A stretch of DNA of 64,000 bases. Source: Prochlorococcus sp. AG-363-C20. Its GTDB lineage: Bacteria; Cyanobacteriota; Cyanobacteriia; PCC-6307; Cyanobiaceae. The notes beneath the pieces are model-generated. The model did no database searches and was not told where the DNA came from. It worked only from the letters and a program-made list of their open reading frames with translations. This document shows, in pieces, positions 1 through 11,294 of this stretch (position 1 is its first letter; each line of letters opens with the position of its first letter). The position numbers and the translations under genes are program-made. The stretch lies in assembly GCA_003280295.1 (NCBI GenBank), contig QCFI01000002.1:1-64000 (forward strand), in the 5' to 3' direction.

Positions 1-583
1 CAAAAATTTCAGGTTCAAAAAGATATATTCCTGTATTAATAGTGTCACTCAAAGCAGCATCTATAGAAGGTTTTTCTTGAAAAGCTTTTACTCGGTTGTT
101 TTCATCAGTAACGACAACTCCATAGCTGCTTACCTGCTCTTTAGAGACCTTTTTAGTAATCAAACTTGCCAAAGCTCCCTTTTCTCTATGCCTCCTTACC
201 GCCTCCGTTAAGTCCAGGTCAATTAAAGCGTCACCGCAAAGTACTACAAAAGTGTCATCAAAAAATTCTTGGAAATCTTGAATTTTCTTCAAACCACCTG
301 CAGAGCCAAGAGCATCTCCTATTAATTCTCCATCTTCAATACGCCCTTCAAAGCTATAAGCAATTTCAACACCAAAGCGTTGACCATCCCGAAAATAATT
401 CTCAATTTCTTCCGCTAGGTGAGAAACATTCACCATAACTTCTTTGAATTGATGTTCCTTCAATAATTCCAACAGAAACTCCATAACAGGTTTCTGAAGA
501 ATGGGAATCAAGGGCTTTGGGATCACATGCGTGATCGGCTGAATACGAGTTCCTTTGCCGGCCGCCAGGATCATCGCCTTCAT
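1..583 (-). CDS. Sugar-phosphate nucleotidyltransferase (NDP-sugar synthase), C-terminus beyond the window
   Basis: This gene is absent from the ORF track because it runs off the left edge. I translated it from the ATG at 583 and it stays open to base 1 (about 194 codons). It begins MKAMILAAGKGTR, the GxGxR nucleotide-binding signature of nucleotidyltransferases that make NDP-sugars from sugar 1-phosphates. PKPLIPI follows near residue 23, and VVLCGDALIDLDL near residue 107 holds the metal-binding aspartate context. Family members include glucose-1-phosphate thymidylyltransferases and mannose-1-phosphate guanylyltransferases. Substrate cannot be told from this fragment. It lies 43 bp downstream of scpA on the same strand, so the two may be co-transcribed. 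Confidence 0.88.
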   Translation of the reverse strand, partial: MKAMILAAGKGTRIQPITHVIPKPLIPILQKPVMEFLLELLKEHQFKEVMVNVSHLAEEIENYFRDGQRFGVEIAYSFEGRIEDGELIGDALGSAGGLKKIQDFQEFFDDTFVVLCGDALIDLDLTEAVRRHREKGALASLITKKVSKEQVSSYGVVVTDENNRVKAFQEKPSIDAALSDTINTGIYLFEPEIF

Positions 584-626
584 TGGCGTTGTAAGCCTCA
601 GCTAATAAAACAACATAGACACCCTT

Positions 627-1532
627 CTACTTCAGAATGCTCGCAACAGCCGGCGAAGCAGCTGGCACGTTCAAAGTCCTTAATGGAAGCTGAGCCACCG
701 TACCTGGCAAGAGGATACGTTTAAGCAGCAATGGAGCGTAAAGAGACTCTTCTTGGTGTAGCTCCACCTTCCCCTGAGAACAAAGAAAAAGCAAAGCCCA
801 AAAAACACCGACTCGATCTTTATCTAAATCAGAATCAGCTACATTTTCCCAGTTGCTTACAAGTAATTCAAAATCAATCCAATCCAAAGCTGGCTCCCAA
901 GTGTTTAAAAAAATACCTAGAGCCGCTGTTGTTTCTGGCAATTTTTCTCTATGAGCTAAAGCCGTGACCTGTGCAATAGCCTCTCGCTCAGTAAATCGCT
1001 TTTGACGACGACGTCTACGATGCTGCAATTCATCAGAGTCCAATTGATCAGCAATCGATTCAAGCTGTTCTATAAGCTCTCCAAGGGTTACAGGTCTTCT
1101 CAATGGAGGCGGGGCCACCAAACGCCTATAGAGATGCCGCTCAGGATGCAGAGGGAGTGCAAAACTGGGATCAAGCCAACCTTGATCTGAAAGGTCTAAA
1201 TCAAAATCTGCTTCAACTACATTTTCAGGGGGAAAAGTCTCTGACTCAAGCACTTCTGCCTTCAAGCCAACCAAGACAGAAGCAGCAAGAAATGCCTCGC
1301 TACTTTCAGCAAGATCCCTTTCATAAGTTCCTCCATGGCCTTTCAAAGTGTCTGAAACTTGCCTAGGAACCACAATGCGTTGTCTTAGTTGATCAAGAAA
1401 TCCATCGACAACTGGAATTACATCAACGTCCCAAGGATCAAGTTCTCCTTTTTCAGCGGCATCTTGCAAAAGACGGATGGCAAGGCGAGCACCGCCTGAA
1501 TCAACACCCGTTTTCAAAGGGTGAACTTGCAA
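627..1532 (-). CDS. scpA: Segregation and condensation protein A (ScpA)
   Basis: ScpA is the kleisin subunit of the bacterial SMC-ScpAB condensin complex and acts in chromosome compaction and segregation. The N-terminus carries the kleisin signature seen in cyanobacterial ScpA (GARLAIRLLQDAAEKGELD, then DPWDVDV near residue 33). The middle is charged and linker-like (RRRRRQKRF), and the C-terminus (FWALLFLCSQGKVELHQEE) resembles the winged-helix domain that binds the SMC head. Length, 301 aa, is normal. The first codon appears to be TTG at 1532, with an in-frame stop a few codons upstream, so no ATG is available. Confidence 0.9.
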   Translation of the reverse strand: MQVHPLKTGVDSGGARLAIRLLQDAAEKGELDPWDVDVIPVVDGFLDQLRQRIVVPRQVSDTLKGHGGTYERDLAESSEAFLAASVLVGLKAEVLESETFPPENVVEADFDLDLSDQGWLDPSFALPLHPERHLYRRLVAPPPLRRPVTLGELIEQLESIADQLDSDELQHRRRRRQKRFTEREAIAQVTALAHREKLPETTAALGIFLNTWEPALDWIDFELLVSNWENVADSDLDKDRVGVFWALLFLCSQGKVELHQEESLYAPLLLKRILLPGTVAQLPLRTLNVPAASPAVASILK

Positions 1533-1664
1533 CTTAAATATGACTCTTCAAGCAAGTTATCAATATTAAAGAAAGGATGCCAGGGGGGAATCTCTCAAAT
1601 TTGCTTAAATATTTATTTTAAAACTCTCTTTTTGACTTTAAAATTTATAATTTTTAAAATTGAA

Positions 1665-3338
1665 TTATCCAAGAAGAATAGGGAATTTAAATTGAGTAGC
1701 AGGCGCAATTGCAGGGACAAAATTAATTCTCTTAACTGAAGATATTGACAGTTTATTTAATTTTTCCATAGCATTAAGATCACGTTTTACCAATGCTTCT
1801 ATAGAAGCTCGATAACTATCAGTCATGAGCCTTGGATAAAGGCCAATACCAATAATAGGAACAAGTAAACAACTAATAATGTAAATCTCACGAGGTTCAG
1901 CATCTACAAGTTTCGTGTTTGCAATTAATTCAGAATTCTCCTTCCCAAAGAATATTTCTCTCAACATTGAAAGTAAGTAAATAGGAGTAAGGATTACACC
2001 TATTGCTGCAAGCCCAGCCATTACAATTCTGAAAGGCAAGGTATAAACTTCATCAGTAACAAATCCAGCAAATACCATTAGTTCCGATACAAATCCACTC
2101 ATTCCAGGCAAAGCCAAAGATGCCAAAGAGCAAACAGTCCAAAGGGCAAACATTATTCGCATCTTTTGCCCAACTCCACCCATTTCTTCAAGTTGAAGTG
2201 TATGTGTTCTGTCATAAGTTGCTCCCACAAGAAAGAAAAGGCTAGCCCCTATCAATCCATGACTAATCATTTGCAACATCGCCCCACTTGTTCCTAGAGC
2301 ACTAAAGCTGCCTATACCAATTAAAACAAAACCCATATGACTGATAGAGCTATAGGCAATCTTGCGCTTCAGATTCCTCTGTGCGAAAGAAGTAAGTGCA
2401 GCATAAATAATGTTGACCACTCCTAGGACTATTAATAATGGAGCAAATTGAGCATGTGCTTCAGGCAAAAGTTGAGCATTAAAGCGTAAAAGCGCATACC
2501 CCCCCATTTTCAGAAGTATGCCAGCCAATAACATGTGAACTGGAGCAGTGGCTTCTCCATGAGCATCAGGCAACCATGTATGCAATGGAACAATTGGCAG
2601 CTTGACTCCAAAAGCAATTAATAGGCCTGTATAACAAAGGACTTGGAAACCTGTACCAAAATTTTGTTGAGCTAAATGTGTAAATTCAAAATTTGCAGGA
2701 CCTTCTCCAAAAAAGCCCATAGCAAGAGCTGCTAAGAGAATGAATAATGAGCTACCAGCCGTATAAATGATGAATTTGGTGGCCGCATATTGCCGCTTCT
2801 TACCACCCCAAATAGCTAATAAAAGATATACAGGTAAAAGTTCAAGCTCCCATGCCAGAAAAAAGAGCAACATATCCTGTACAGCAAAAACAGCTATCTG
2901 ACCTCCATCCATTGCCAATAGCAGAAAGAAAAAAAGTTTTGGCTTAAAAGAAACCGGCCATGCAGCCAATACTGCCAAGGAAGTAATAAAACTGGTCAGA
3001 AGGATCAAAGGCATAGATAAGCCATCTGCCCCAACAGCCCATGAAAGGCCTAAATCTGGAAGCCAAGTGACTCGTTCAGAAAGCTGCAAACCTTCTTGAT
3101 TTGGGTCATAACCTTTCAAATAAGCAGCAACGGTTATGAGGAATGTGATTAATGCGATGACTAGCGCAAACCAACGCACTTGTTTGCCTTCTCCTTTATC
3201 AGGGATAAAAGGCACCAAAAATGAACCTACGATTGGAAACAGAATCGAGGTACTTAGCCATGGGAAGTTGACGGTCACCTCTTCTGTCACCATCCCAAAA
3301 ATCGGGTAAAAAGTTGCATTAAAAGCAAACTCCAGCAC
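1665..3338 (-). CDS. ndhD: NAD(P)H-quinone oxidoreductase subunit 4 (NdhD)
   Basis: NdhD is a large proton-pumping subunit of the thylakoid NDH-1 complex, related to mitochondrial ND4, and serves cyclic electron flow and respiration. The protein is almost entirely transmembrane and shows typical family motifs: [38 protein letters not shown] and [12 protein letters not shown]. The 557-residue ORF starts at a GTG. An ATG 15 codons in (base 3293, [14 protein letters not shown]) is an alternative and fits the start of many NdhD proteins. It lies downstream of ndhF on the same strand with about 90 bp between, consistent with an ndhF-ndhD unit. Which NdhD paralogue class it belongs to is judged only by its pairing with ndhF. 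Confidence 0.95.
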   Translation of the reverse strand: MLEFAFNATFYPIFGMVTEEVTVNFPWLSTSILFPIVGSFLVPFIPDKGEGKQVRWFALVIALITFLITVAAYLKGYDPNQEGLQLSERVTWLPDLGLSWAVGADGLSMPLILLTSFITSLAVLAAWPVSFKPKLFFFLLLAMDGGQIAVFAVQDMLLFFLAWELELLPVYLLLAIWGGKKRQYAATKFIIYTAGSSLFILLAALAMGFFGEGPANFEFTHLAQQNFGTGFQVLCYTGLLIAFGVKLPIVPLHTWLPDAHGEATAPVHMLLAGILLKMGGYALLRFNAQLLPEAHAQFAPLLIVLGVVNIIYAALTSFAQRNLKRKIAYSSISHMGFVLIGIGSFSALGTSGAMLQMISHGLIGASLFFLVGATYDRTHTLQLEEMGGVGQKMRIMFALWTVCSLASLALPGMSGFVSELMVFAGFVTDEVYTLPFRIVMAGLAAIGVILTPIYLLSMLREIFFGKENSELIANTKLVDAEPREIYIISCLLVPIIGIGLYPRLMTDSYRASIEALVKRDLNAMEKLNKLSISSVKRINFVPAIAPATQFKFPILLG

Positions 3339-3430
3339 TTACATTGGCTTCTGACCTGTGTGGAGTTTAGAAATCCTAAGCCATATGACACCCTCTTTAT
3401 AGCCGTTGAAACACACGAAGGAAGATCGAA

Positions 3431-5446
3431 TCAAGCTGGTGGTGACGTTCCGAGAGCACCAAAAAGAGCAACCAGAGCAATAACACCTCCAAAAACTATT
3501 AATGCATAAAACTGAGCACGACCCGTCTCAAAATATTTAAGGCCCTCCCCGCTACCTAGTGTTAATAATCCCGTGAGGTTAACTACTCCATCAACCACCT
3601 TTGCATCTACCTCTAGGACTTCCCGTGCAAGTTTGCGACTACCTCGAACAAATATTTTTTCATTTATGTCATCTAAATACCACTTATTGATTAAAAAAGC
3701 GTTAATTAGTGGGAACCTTGCTGCTATAACTTTTCCAAGGTCAATACGATTCAAAAAGTAAGCAAAGACCGCCAAAGTGATTCCAGTAGAAGAGATTGCT
3801 ACTGAAGCTCCAGCAAGAGGAAGAAAATCACTCCAATTAAAAGTTTCTATCATTTCAAGCGCCTCCTCAGGATTCAAAAGAGCTGCAAACTTGCTATTCC
3901 AAGGGGCCCCTAGTAAACCAATGAATACAGAAGGAACTGCTAAAACTGCTAATGGAAGAGTCATAGACCAAGGAGACTCATGAACAACGCCTACATGATG
4001 AGATTGATCATCTTCAACTAATCTTCCTGCTGCTTCCAACAATTCAGCTTGAAGTTCTTTATTTTCCCCTCGGAAGGCCCCTTCAAAAGTTAAAAAGTAA
4101 AGTCGAAACATATAAAAGGCAGTCATACCAGCGGTTAAGAAGCCTACAAGCCAAAGGTAAGGGAAAGTATTGAATGCCTGCCCGAGGATTTCATCTTTAC
4201 TCCAAAAACCAGCTAAAGGAGGAATGCCACTAATAGCAATGCACCCAATCAAAAAGGTAATAGCCGTAATTGGCATTTTCTTACGCAAACCACCCATCAA
4301 TCTCATGTCCTGAGCCAAAATCGGCTCATGGCCAACAACATCTTCCATTGCATGTATCACAGAGCCTGATCCGAGAAAAAGCATCGCCTTAAAAAAAGCA
4401 TGGGTAACCAAATGGAACATCCCTGCTAAGGGAGCACCACAACCCATTGCGAGCATCATGTAACCAAGCTGTGAAACAGTGCTATATGCCAAGCCTTTCT
4501 TGAGATCCATTTGAGTAAGAGCGATTGAGGCTCCAAGGAAACAAGTAATTGTCCCAACAACAGCAATGACCAACCCAACCATCGGAAGTTGGCTAAAAAG
4601 CGGATCGAGTCTTGCAACAAGAAAGACTCCCGCAGCGACCATAGTTGCTGCATGAATTAATGCTGATATTGGAGTAGGGCCTTCCATAGCATCTGGGAGC
4701 CATACATGCAGTGGAAACTGAGCAGACTTTGCCATTGGGCCCATGAAAATTAAAAAACACAAAGTGAGAGCAGCCCATGCAGGAACTGCTCCGCTAGCTA
4801 TCGCATTAGCTAGGCCATCAGAAATGCCCTGGAAATCAAAACTTTCTGTAGCCCAAAACAAACCAAGGATGCCAAGCAAAAGTCCAAAGTCACCGACTCT
4901 ATTAACAACAAAAGCCTTCTGGGCTGCATGGGCTGCTCCATCCCTGTCATACCAAAACCCAACTAATAAATAAGAGCACATGCCTACTAATTCCCAAAAA
5001 ACATATATCTCAAGCAAATTGGGGCTCACAATGAGACCAAGCATTGAACTACTGAACAAGGCCAAATATGTAAAGAACCTCACATATCCTTTGTCATGAG
5101 CCATATACCCATGGGAATAAATCATCACCAGAAGTGCGATGGTAGTAACTAAAGACAACATCACAGCTCCAAGAGGGTCCACCAAATAACCCATTGGCAA
5201 AGTGAAATCACCTGCACTCGCCCAAACAAAAAGATGTTCAACGGGTGGTGAACCTGCTAATTGTTCAGCCAATACTGCATAACTCAATATTGTTGAAACA
5301 CCGAGGCAAGTTAGAAGCGTTATCGCTACTGGCTTCCTTAATCGGTTAATGGTGCGGTTAAAACTAATTAAGCCCATCCCAGTAACTACAGCTCCTAGGA
5401 GCGGGAATACTGGGATTAACCAGGCAAGTTCAGCGGCCGAGGACAT
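3431..5446 (-). CDS. ndhF: NAD(P)H-quinone oxidoreductase subunit 5 (NdhF)
   Basis: NdhF is the distal antiporter-like subunit of NDH-1, equivalent to ND5/NuoL. It has the expected 671 residues and multiple hydrophobic helices. Recognisable motifs include YLVDPLGAVMLSLVTTIALLV, FVFWELVG-type sequence (IYVFWELVGMCSYLLVGFWY), AQFPLHVWLPDAMEGPTPISALIHAATM and KKGLAYSTVSQLGYMMLA. A hydrophilic stretch near residues 460-490 (RLVEDDQSHHVGVVHES) precedes the last helices, and the C-terminal domain has the lateral-helix type sequence. The ATG at 5446 is clear. The ndhD gene follows immediately. Confidence 0.96.
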   Translation of the reverse strand: MSSAAELAWLIPVFPLLGAVVTGMGLISFNRTINRLRKPVAITLLTCLGVSTILSYAVLAEQLAGSPPVEHLFVWASAGDFTLPMGYLVDPLGAVMLSLVTTIALLVMIYSHGYMAHDKGYVRFFTYLALFSSSMLGLIVSPNLLEIYVFWELVGMCSYLLVGFWYDRDGAAHAAQKAFVVNRVGDFGLLLGILGLFWATESFDFQGISDGLANAIASGAVPAWAALTLCFLIFMGPMAKSAQFPLHVWLPDAMEGPTPISALIHAATMVAAGVFLVARLDPLFSQLPMVGLVIAVVGTITCFLGASIALTQMDLKKGLAYSTVSQLGYMMLAMGCGAPLAGMFHLVTHAFFKAMLFLGSGSVIHAMEDVVGHEPILAQDMRLMGGLRKKMPITAITFLIGCIAISGIPPLAGFWSKDEILGQAFNTFPYLWLVGFLTAGMTAFYMFRLYFLTFEGAFRGENKELQAELLEAAGRLVEDDQSHHVGVVHESPWSMTLPLAVLAVPSVFIGLLGAPWNSKFAALLNPEEALEMIETFNWSDFLPLAGASVAISSTGITLAVFAYFLNRIDLGKVIAARFPLINAFLINKWYLDDINEKIFVRGSRKLAREVLEVDAKVVDGVVNLTGLLTLGSGEGLKYFETGRAQFYALIVFGGVIALVALFGALGTSPPA

Positions 5447-5480
5447 TCAGTCATTTCAGGCTCATGAAAGTGTAGGCATT

Positions 5481-6218
5481 TCATCTCAGTAGTTCAGGTA
5501 ACTGCCATGAGAGAAATTCATTGCTAGCTGTCAAAATAAATTGATGTGCCCACCAAAAAACACCGACAGCAACACAAATACCTAGTTGTGACGGCCTTAA
5601 GAATTCGTTCCATTGCAATTTTTGACGACCATCTATAACTGCTAAAAATGGAAAAATGGATGTACTTCTTCGCAATTCCTCAAAAGCATCTCCAAACTTT
5701 GCTTTAAGTCGACGATCACCATGCCAAACAGCAAATAAATGATGGCAAATAAGACCTACACAAGTAACCATCATAAAGCTGCTACCAATCCAAAGTCCAT
5801 GAGTAAAGCACCAAAGAATTTGACCAATAGCTTGAGGGTGCCTACTAATTCGAATAATTCCTGTTGCATAAAGCCTTACTTCTGGTTTCAACAAAGCAGG
5901 AATTTCTAAAAGATTATAAGTAGCTGGATAAAGAAAGAAAAAGCTAATAGCAGTAAGGGCAAAAATCATTGGAACCATCCCTGGAAGTCCCTGGAGATTC
6001 CAAAGACGCACCCCGTCATAACGATGAGCAAGAAAGTATCCAATCAACACAACAGCTGAAGGAGCACTAGCACCTACAAAGATCAACCTCCATGCTCTTG
6101 CACCTATAAGTGATTCAGCGCGACTACGAATAGCTGCGCCACCACTGTGTATCAACGCAAAAAGCGCTAACAACCCAAGCATTACAAAAGAACTATGATG
6201 AAGATCTGCTGGAAACAT
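5481..6218 (-). CDS. NnrU / 15-cis-zeta-carotene isomerase (Z-ISO)-like membrane protein
   Basis: This 245-residue polytopic protein matches the NnrU family. It has an N-terminal HS motif (FALIHSGGAAIRSR), a heme-ligand-type HPQA motif (IIRISRHPQAIGQILW), FTHGLWIGSSFM and HHLFAVWHGDRRLKAKFGDAFEE. The plant zeta-carotene isomerase Z-ISO belongs to this family and uses heme to isomerise 9,15,9'-tri-cis-zeta-carotene. The conserved histidines seen here are compatible with that. The gene sits about 2 kb from crtP-crtB, which makes a carotenoid role attractive, but this is inference. It is divergent from rbcR with a 100 bp shared upstream region. Confidence 0.8.
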   Translation of the reverse strand: MFPADLHHSSFVMLGLLALFALIHSGGAAIRSRAESLIGARAWRLIFVGASAPSAVVLIGYFLAHRYDGVRLWNLQGLPGMVPMIFALTAISFFFLYPATYNLLEIPALLKPEVRLYATGIIRISRHPQAIGQILWCFTHGLWIGSSFMMVTCVGLICHHLFAVWHGDRRLKAKFGDAFEELRRSTSIFPFLAVIDGRQKLQWNEFLRPSQLGICVAVGVFWWAHQFILTASNEFLSWQLPELLR

Positions 6219-6318
6219 TGGTTCCGTCTGACCGCCTCAATAATTATTAAACCCCACCCACTAGATAGTTTCAGTTTAGAGTTTTTCAATATCGTTGCTG
6301 CCGGATCGGCACGTTCAA

Positions 6319-7293
6319 ATGGCCGATCTACCATTTACACTCGACCAGCTAAGAATTCTCCGGGCAATAGTCCGGGAAGGAAGTTTCAAAAAAGCTGCCG
6401 ATAGTCTCTATGTCACGCAGCCTGCAGTAAGCCTGCAAATCCAAAATCTAGAAAAGCAATTAGAAGTATCCCTTTTTGATAGAGGTGGGAGAAAAGCACA
6501 GTTAACTGAAGCTGGAGAAATCTTAATTAATTACTCCGAGAGCATTCTCAGTCAATGCGAAGAAGCATGTAGAGCAATAGAAGACCTACATAATCTCAAA
6601 GGCGGATCGCTAGTAATAGGAGCCAGCCAAACGACTGGGACGTACTTAATGCCTCGAATGATCGGCCTATTTCGACAAAAATATCCTGATATTTCTGTTC
6701 AACTTCAAGTTCATAGCACCAGACGAACAGGATGGAGCGTTGCAAATGGGCAAATTGATCTGGCGATAATTGGTGGTGAACTACCTTCAGAACTCAACGA
6801 ATTGCTCGATGTAATTCCTTACGCAACAGATGAGCTTGCTCTTGTCCTTCCAACAAAGCATCCCTTAGCAAAGCTCAGCGAGCTTAAGAAAGAAGATCTT
6901 TACCGTCTTAACTTTGTCAGTCTTGATGCTCAATCGACTACAAGAAAGGTACTTGACAAGCTTTTAGCAAACTCTGGATTAGATGTTCAAAGACTACGCA
7001 TTGAAATGGAACTTAATTCCCTTGAAGCAATCAAAAATGCAGTGCAATCAGGATTAGGCGCTGCATTACTTCCTGTTGTTGCAATCGAGCGAGAAATAAA
7101 TGCTGGATCACTTCATAAGCCATTAGTTGCTGATCTTGAAGTACGCAGAGAACTCAAGTTAATCAGACATCCAGCTAGATATTGCTCTAAAGCGGCCGAA
7201 GCATTTCTCAATAATATTTTACCTGTCTTTGCAAGTGAAGATAGTTATTTTATTCACCAAAGAAGCTGTCAGAAAATAAATGAACTCAACTAA
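6319..7293 (+). CDS. rbcR: LysR-type transcriptional regulator RbcR
   Basis: This is a LysR-family activator closely matching cyanobacterial and plastid RbcR (Ycf30), which controls carbon fixation genes including rbcLS in response to metabolites. The winged helix-turn-helix covers about residues 5-65 ([36 protein letters not shown]). The remaining 250 residues form the effector-binding periplasmic-binding-like domain. I chose the ATG at 6319 ([11 protein letters not shown]) over the track's upstream start at 6295, because family members begin with MADLPFT-type sequence. The gene is divergent from the NnrU-like gene and ends 5 bp before the convergent DUF3172 gene. Confidence 0.9.
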   Translation: MADLPFTLDQLRILRAIVREGSFKKAADSLYVTQPAVSLQIQNLEKQLEVSLFDRGGRKAQLTEAGEILINYSESILSQCEEACRAIEDLHNLKGGSLVIGASQTTGTYLMPRMIGLFRQKYPDISVQLQVHSTRRTGWSVANGQIDLAIIGGELPSELNELLDVIPYATDELALVLPTKHPLAKLSELKKEDLYRLNFVSLDAQSTTRKVLDKLLANSGLDVQRLRIEMELNSLEAIKNAVQSGLGAALLPVVAIEREINAGSLHKPLVADLEVRRELKLIRHPARYCSKAAEAFLNNILPVFASEDSYFIHQRSCQKINELN

Positions 7294-7298
7294 AATAA

Positions 7299-7928
7299 TT
7301 AAAATTGAATAGCCTCTTGGTTTATTCCTACGGCATCTTCAGCATTACCTTTAATAATAAATTTATTTTCACTTATATCAGCTTGATAAACACATCGAAC
7401 TATAGGATTATCCCGAATTGATCCAATATAAGCAAATGTATTCATCCGTTGCTTACATTCTCTAACATCCTCATTAGTAATTGCTCCCTGCTTTTGTAAT
7501 ACTGTCCAATTTTCTCTACGAATGACACATCCAGGTTGAAGTGCAGGTTGCGTTACAAAACTCGTAGAAGGATTAAGAGTGGTATACATCTCCACATCAA
7601 TTACAAAAGCGCTAGCACCCCATTGCCTACAAAACTCAGGATCCGGCACAGCCATATCCAATTGTTGTTGGCTTGCAATATTGCCTTGCCCACCCTGCGT
7701 AGTACTTGTAATAGCGCTACCAATACCCACTCCTACAACAAGCACACCTGCTAAAACAGCAATAGTGCCAGTATTCATTCGAATCCCGCCACCCCCAGGA
7801 GGGCTTGGAGGGCCAGAACGAGAGCCACGTGAATAGTTAGCCCCCCGATATTGATCCCTGGATGGATAGCCAGACTGACTACCAGAATTTCTTGGGCCTA
7901 ATTGCCGTCTATTAGGAAAACGAGTCAC
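7299..7928 (-). CDS. DUF3172 family membrane-anchored protein
   Basis: This 209-residue cyanobacterial protein of unknown function resembles DUF3172. Residues 1-50 are rich in Arg, Ser, Gly and Pro ([16 protein letters not shown]) and probably disordered in the cytoplasm. One transmembrane helix follows ([19 protein letters not shown], about 54-72). The rest is a soluble domain with three cysteines (FCRQWG, GCVIRR, RECKQR) and a fourth in VRCVYQ, so disulfides are possible if the domain lies outside the cytoplasm. The start codon overlaps the ndhM stop by 4 bp (ATGA), implying translational coupling with ndhM. Function is not established. Confidence 0.82.
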   Translation of the reverse strand: MTRFPNRRQLGPRNSGSQSGYPSRDQYRGANYSRGSRSGPPSPPGGGGIRMNTGTIAVLAGVLVVGVGIGSAITSTTQGGQGNIASQQQLDMAVPDPEFCRQWGASAFVIDVEMYTTLNPSTSFVTQPALQPGCVIRRENWTVLQKQGAITNEDVRECKQRMNTFAYIGSIRDNPIVRCVYQADISENKFIIKGNAEDAVGINQEAIQF

Positions 7929-8278
7929 AATTCCTCAGTAGTTCTAGGAAGACCCATGGAATAATTCAACACACGACAATCAGGGTTATAGCTGAGTTCA
8001 CCTGCCTGAAGTAATTGACGAATGGTTCCTTCCAGCTCTGAACCAATCTTTCGAAGGTTGTAATCAGTAAGTTGTTTTCCTGCTTGCAAGCCAATCAATT
8101 CACGAAATCGATTTTGAATTTTTTTTAAAGCCTCATCATTCCAAAGAAATTCATTATCTGGATCAAGGTCAAGAGTTAGATGCTCTTTGTCTGCCACTAA
8201 AGCATTGTTCTCAACCTTTGCTGTAAACAAACGTACATGACGTGTTGTGCACTTCAGCAAGGTATCGGTCATAACCAT
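7925..8278 (-). CDS. ndhM: NAD(P)H-quinone oxidoreductase subunit M (NdhM)
   Basis: NdhM is a small peripheral subunit specific to photosynthetic NDH-1 and needed for stable assembly of its hydrophilic arm. The sequence shows the family N-terminus ([14 protein letters not shown]), [11 protein letters not shown] and the C-terminal [21 protein letters not shown]. At 117 residues it has normal length. The start is either the ATG at 8278 (MVMTD) or two codons later (MTDTLLKC), which fits relatives better. It is the first gene of a two-gene unit with the DUF3172 gene and is divergent from crtP, separated by about 100 bp. Confidence 0.95.
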   Translation of the reverse strand: MVMTDTLLKCTTRHVRLFTAKVENNALVADKEHLTLDLDPDNEFLWNDEALKKIQNRFRELIGLQAGKQLTDYNLRKIGSELEGTIRQLLQAGELSYNPDCRVLNYSMGLPRTTEEL

Positions 8279-8373
8279 AAACCGTTCCAGCTAAAGGGAA
8301 TATTCACCAGATTAAAGAAGACTGAGAGAAGATGGGGAGAGGCTGATCATTAAAGTTGACTTCCTTATTCTAA

Positions 8374-9798
<1,425 letters not shown>

Positions 9799-9801
9799 AA
9801 A

Positions 9802-10743
9802 ATGACCTTGGGATCATCTAATCCATCAATGATGAACACAAAGGCTCCTATAAGTCTTGATAATGCCTATGAAGTCTGTCGAAAAGAAACAGCCAAATGG
9901 GCCAAAACTTTTTATTTAGGAACACTTCTTCTCCCTGCAGAGAAACGCAGAGCAATCTGGGCAATTTATGTGTGGTGTAGAAGAACCGATGAGCTAATGG
10001 ATAGCCCAGACGCAATGAAGCGTCCAGTCAATGAACTTTCAAACCGTCTCGATACATGGGAAGAACGAACTAAAGCCATGTTCGCAGGAGAAATAGCAAA
10101 TGAACTTGATGCAGTAATGGCAGATACATTAAAACGCTTCCCTCAATCAATCCAACCATATTTAGACATGATCCAAGGCCAAAGAATGGATCTAAGTAAA
10201 ACCCGATATGAAACATTTGATGAGCTAGAGCTTTACTGCTACAGGGTTGCAGGAACTGTAGGGTTAATGACTCAAGGAGTAATGGGTTTAGATCCTGCTT
10301 ACACAACAGCTCCTTGGAGTCAAGCTCCAGACCCTTCGGAAGCAGCTATTGCCCTAGGTATAGCTAACCAACTCACAAATATTCTGAGAGATGTTGGAGA
10401 AGACAGAGGACGTGGTCGTATTTATATCCCTCAGGAGGATTTAAAAAGATTTGACTATTCTGAATCTGAACTAATGGCTGGTGTAGTTAACCATCAATGG
10501 AAGGAATTAATGGCATTTCAATTGCAACGTGCAAGAGAATGGTTTAGTAAATCTGAAGCTGGTATTCGCTGGTTATCTGGAGATGCAAGATGGCCTGTAT
10601 GGACCTCTCTAAGGCTTTACAGAGGCATCTTAAACGCCATTGAGAGACTAGATTATGATGTTTTCAATAATCGAGCTTATGTCAGCCGCCTAGCTAAAAT
10701 TGCTGAACTTCCACTTTCCTATCTAATTGCCCAAACAAAATAA
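9802..10743 (+). CDS. crtB: Phytoene synthase (CrtB)
   Basis: CrtB condenses two geranylgeranyl diphosphates to 15-cis-phytoene, the first committed carotenoid step. The 313-residue protein shows both aspartate-rich metal-binding motifs of squalene/phytoene synthases: CRRTDELMD near residue 59 and NILRDVGEDRGRGRIYIP near residue 193. The signature YCYRVAGTVGLM is also present. The start is ATG at 9802; an ATG pair nine codons in (MMNTKAPI) is possible. It is co-directional with crtP and ends about 50 bp before the convergent RRM gene. Confidence 0.96.
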   Translation: MTLGSSNPSMMNTKAPISLDNAYEVCRKETAKWAKTFYLGTLLLPAEKRRAIWAIYVWCRRTDELMDSPDAMKRPVNELSNRLDTWEERTKAMFAGEIANELDAVMADTLKRFPQSIQPYLDMIQGQRMDLSKTRYETFDELELYCYRVAGTVGLMTQGVMGLDPAYTTAPWSQAPDPSEAAIALGIANQLTNILRDVGEDRGRGRIYIPQEDLKRFDYSESELMAGVVNHQWKELMAFQLQRAREWFSKSEAGIRWLSGDARWPVWTSLRLYRGILNAIERLDYDVFNNRAYVSRLAKIAELPLSYLIAQTK

Positions 10744-10793
10744 AGATTAAACATTACCTACTAAAAACTATTAAATTGTTTGGTAAGAATTTA

Positions 10794-11228
10794 TCAAACA
10801 GGCGTTTTTTGATTCGCAAGCAAATCCTTTAATTTGGCAAGCTCACCAGCCCAACGTGGGTCAGGAGCTTCTTGATTTGGAGCATCACTATGAACTACTT
10901 TTTTTGTTTGCTTACGTTTTAAACCTTGTGAATTTCCGTTAGATGAATTGCTATTTCTTCGACCACCTCCATCTTTAGAATCCCGCCTTTCAGATCGTTC
11001 TACACGCAAATTATTTCCATTAAATTCTCGACCATTGAGCTGTTCAATAAAAGTATTTGCAAGTTTTTCGTCTTCAACATTGGCAAAGCCAAATCCTCTA
11101 CAACCACCCGATTCTCTATCAAACACAGGTTTGAACCTGATCCCTTTTCCAACAGATGCAAAGAGATCTTCCAATTCTTTGCTCTCAAAAGTTTGAGGCA
11201 AGTTACCGATGTAAAGGCGAACACTCAT
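10794..11228 (-). CDS. RRM-domain RNA-binding protein (Rbp family)
   Basis: This 144-residue protein has one RNA-recognition motif. RNP2 (LYIGNLP) lies near residue 5 and RNP1 (CRGFGFANV) near residue 43, so the RNA-contacting aromatic positions are present. The tail after about residue 82 is Arg/Ser/Asn/Gly-rich (ERRDSKDGGGRRNSNSS) and probably disordered. The last stretch (DPRWAGELAKLKDLL) looks like a short helix. Cyanobacterial Rbp proteins are RNA chaperones, often tied to cold or membrane-associated mRNA localisation. The segment just upstream of the ATG is almost pure pyrimidine with no Shine-Dalgarno (see findings). It is convergent with crtB. Confidence 0.92.
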   Translation of the reverse strand: MSVRLYIGNLPQTFESKELEDLFASVGKGIRFKPVFDRESGGCRGFGFANVEDEKLANTFIEQLNGREFNGNNLRVERSERRDSKDGGGRRNSNSSNGNSQGLKRKQTKKVVHSDAPNQEAPDPRWAGELAKLKDLLANQKTPV

Positions 11229-11229
11229 G

Positions 11230-11265
11230 AAAAAGAGGGGGGAAAAAGGGATGATCCTGTCAGGA
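11230..11265 (-). promoter_or_regulatory. Pyrimidine-rich 5' leader and small dyad before the RRM gene
   Basis: Read on the minus strand, the 20 bases before the RRM start codon are C and T only (CCCTTTTTCCCCCCTCTTTT), with no ribosome-binding purine tract. Just upstream is the dyad TCCTG-A-CAGGA (11255-11265). The gene product binds RNA, so the leader is a reasonable site for autoregulation. That role is inference; only the composition and the dyad are seen. Confidence 0.4.
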
Positions 11266-11294
11266 CAATGAAAAGGTTCAGTGCACTAAGTTAA

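Noticed and set aside
166-1366. Plus-strand ORFs over the nucleotidyltransferase and scpA genes
   Set aside because: They are antisense to well-supported genes and show low-complexity, family-free translations.
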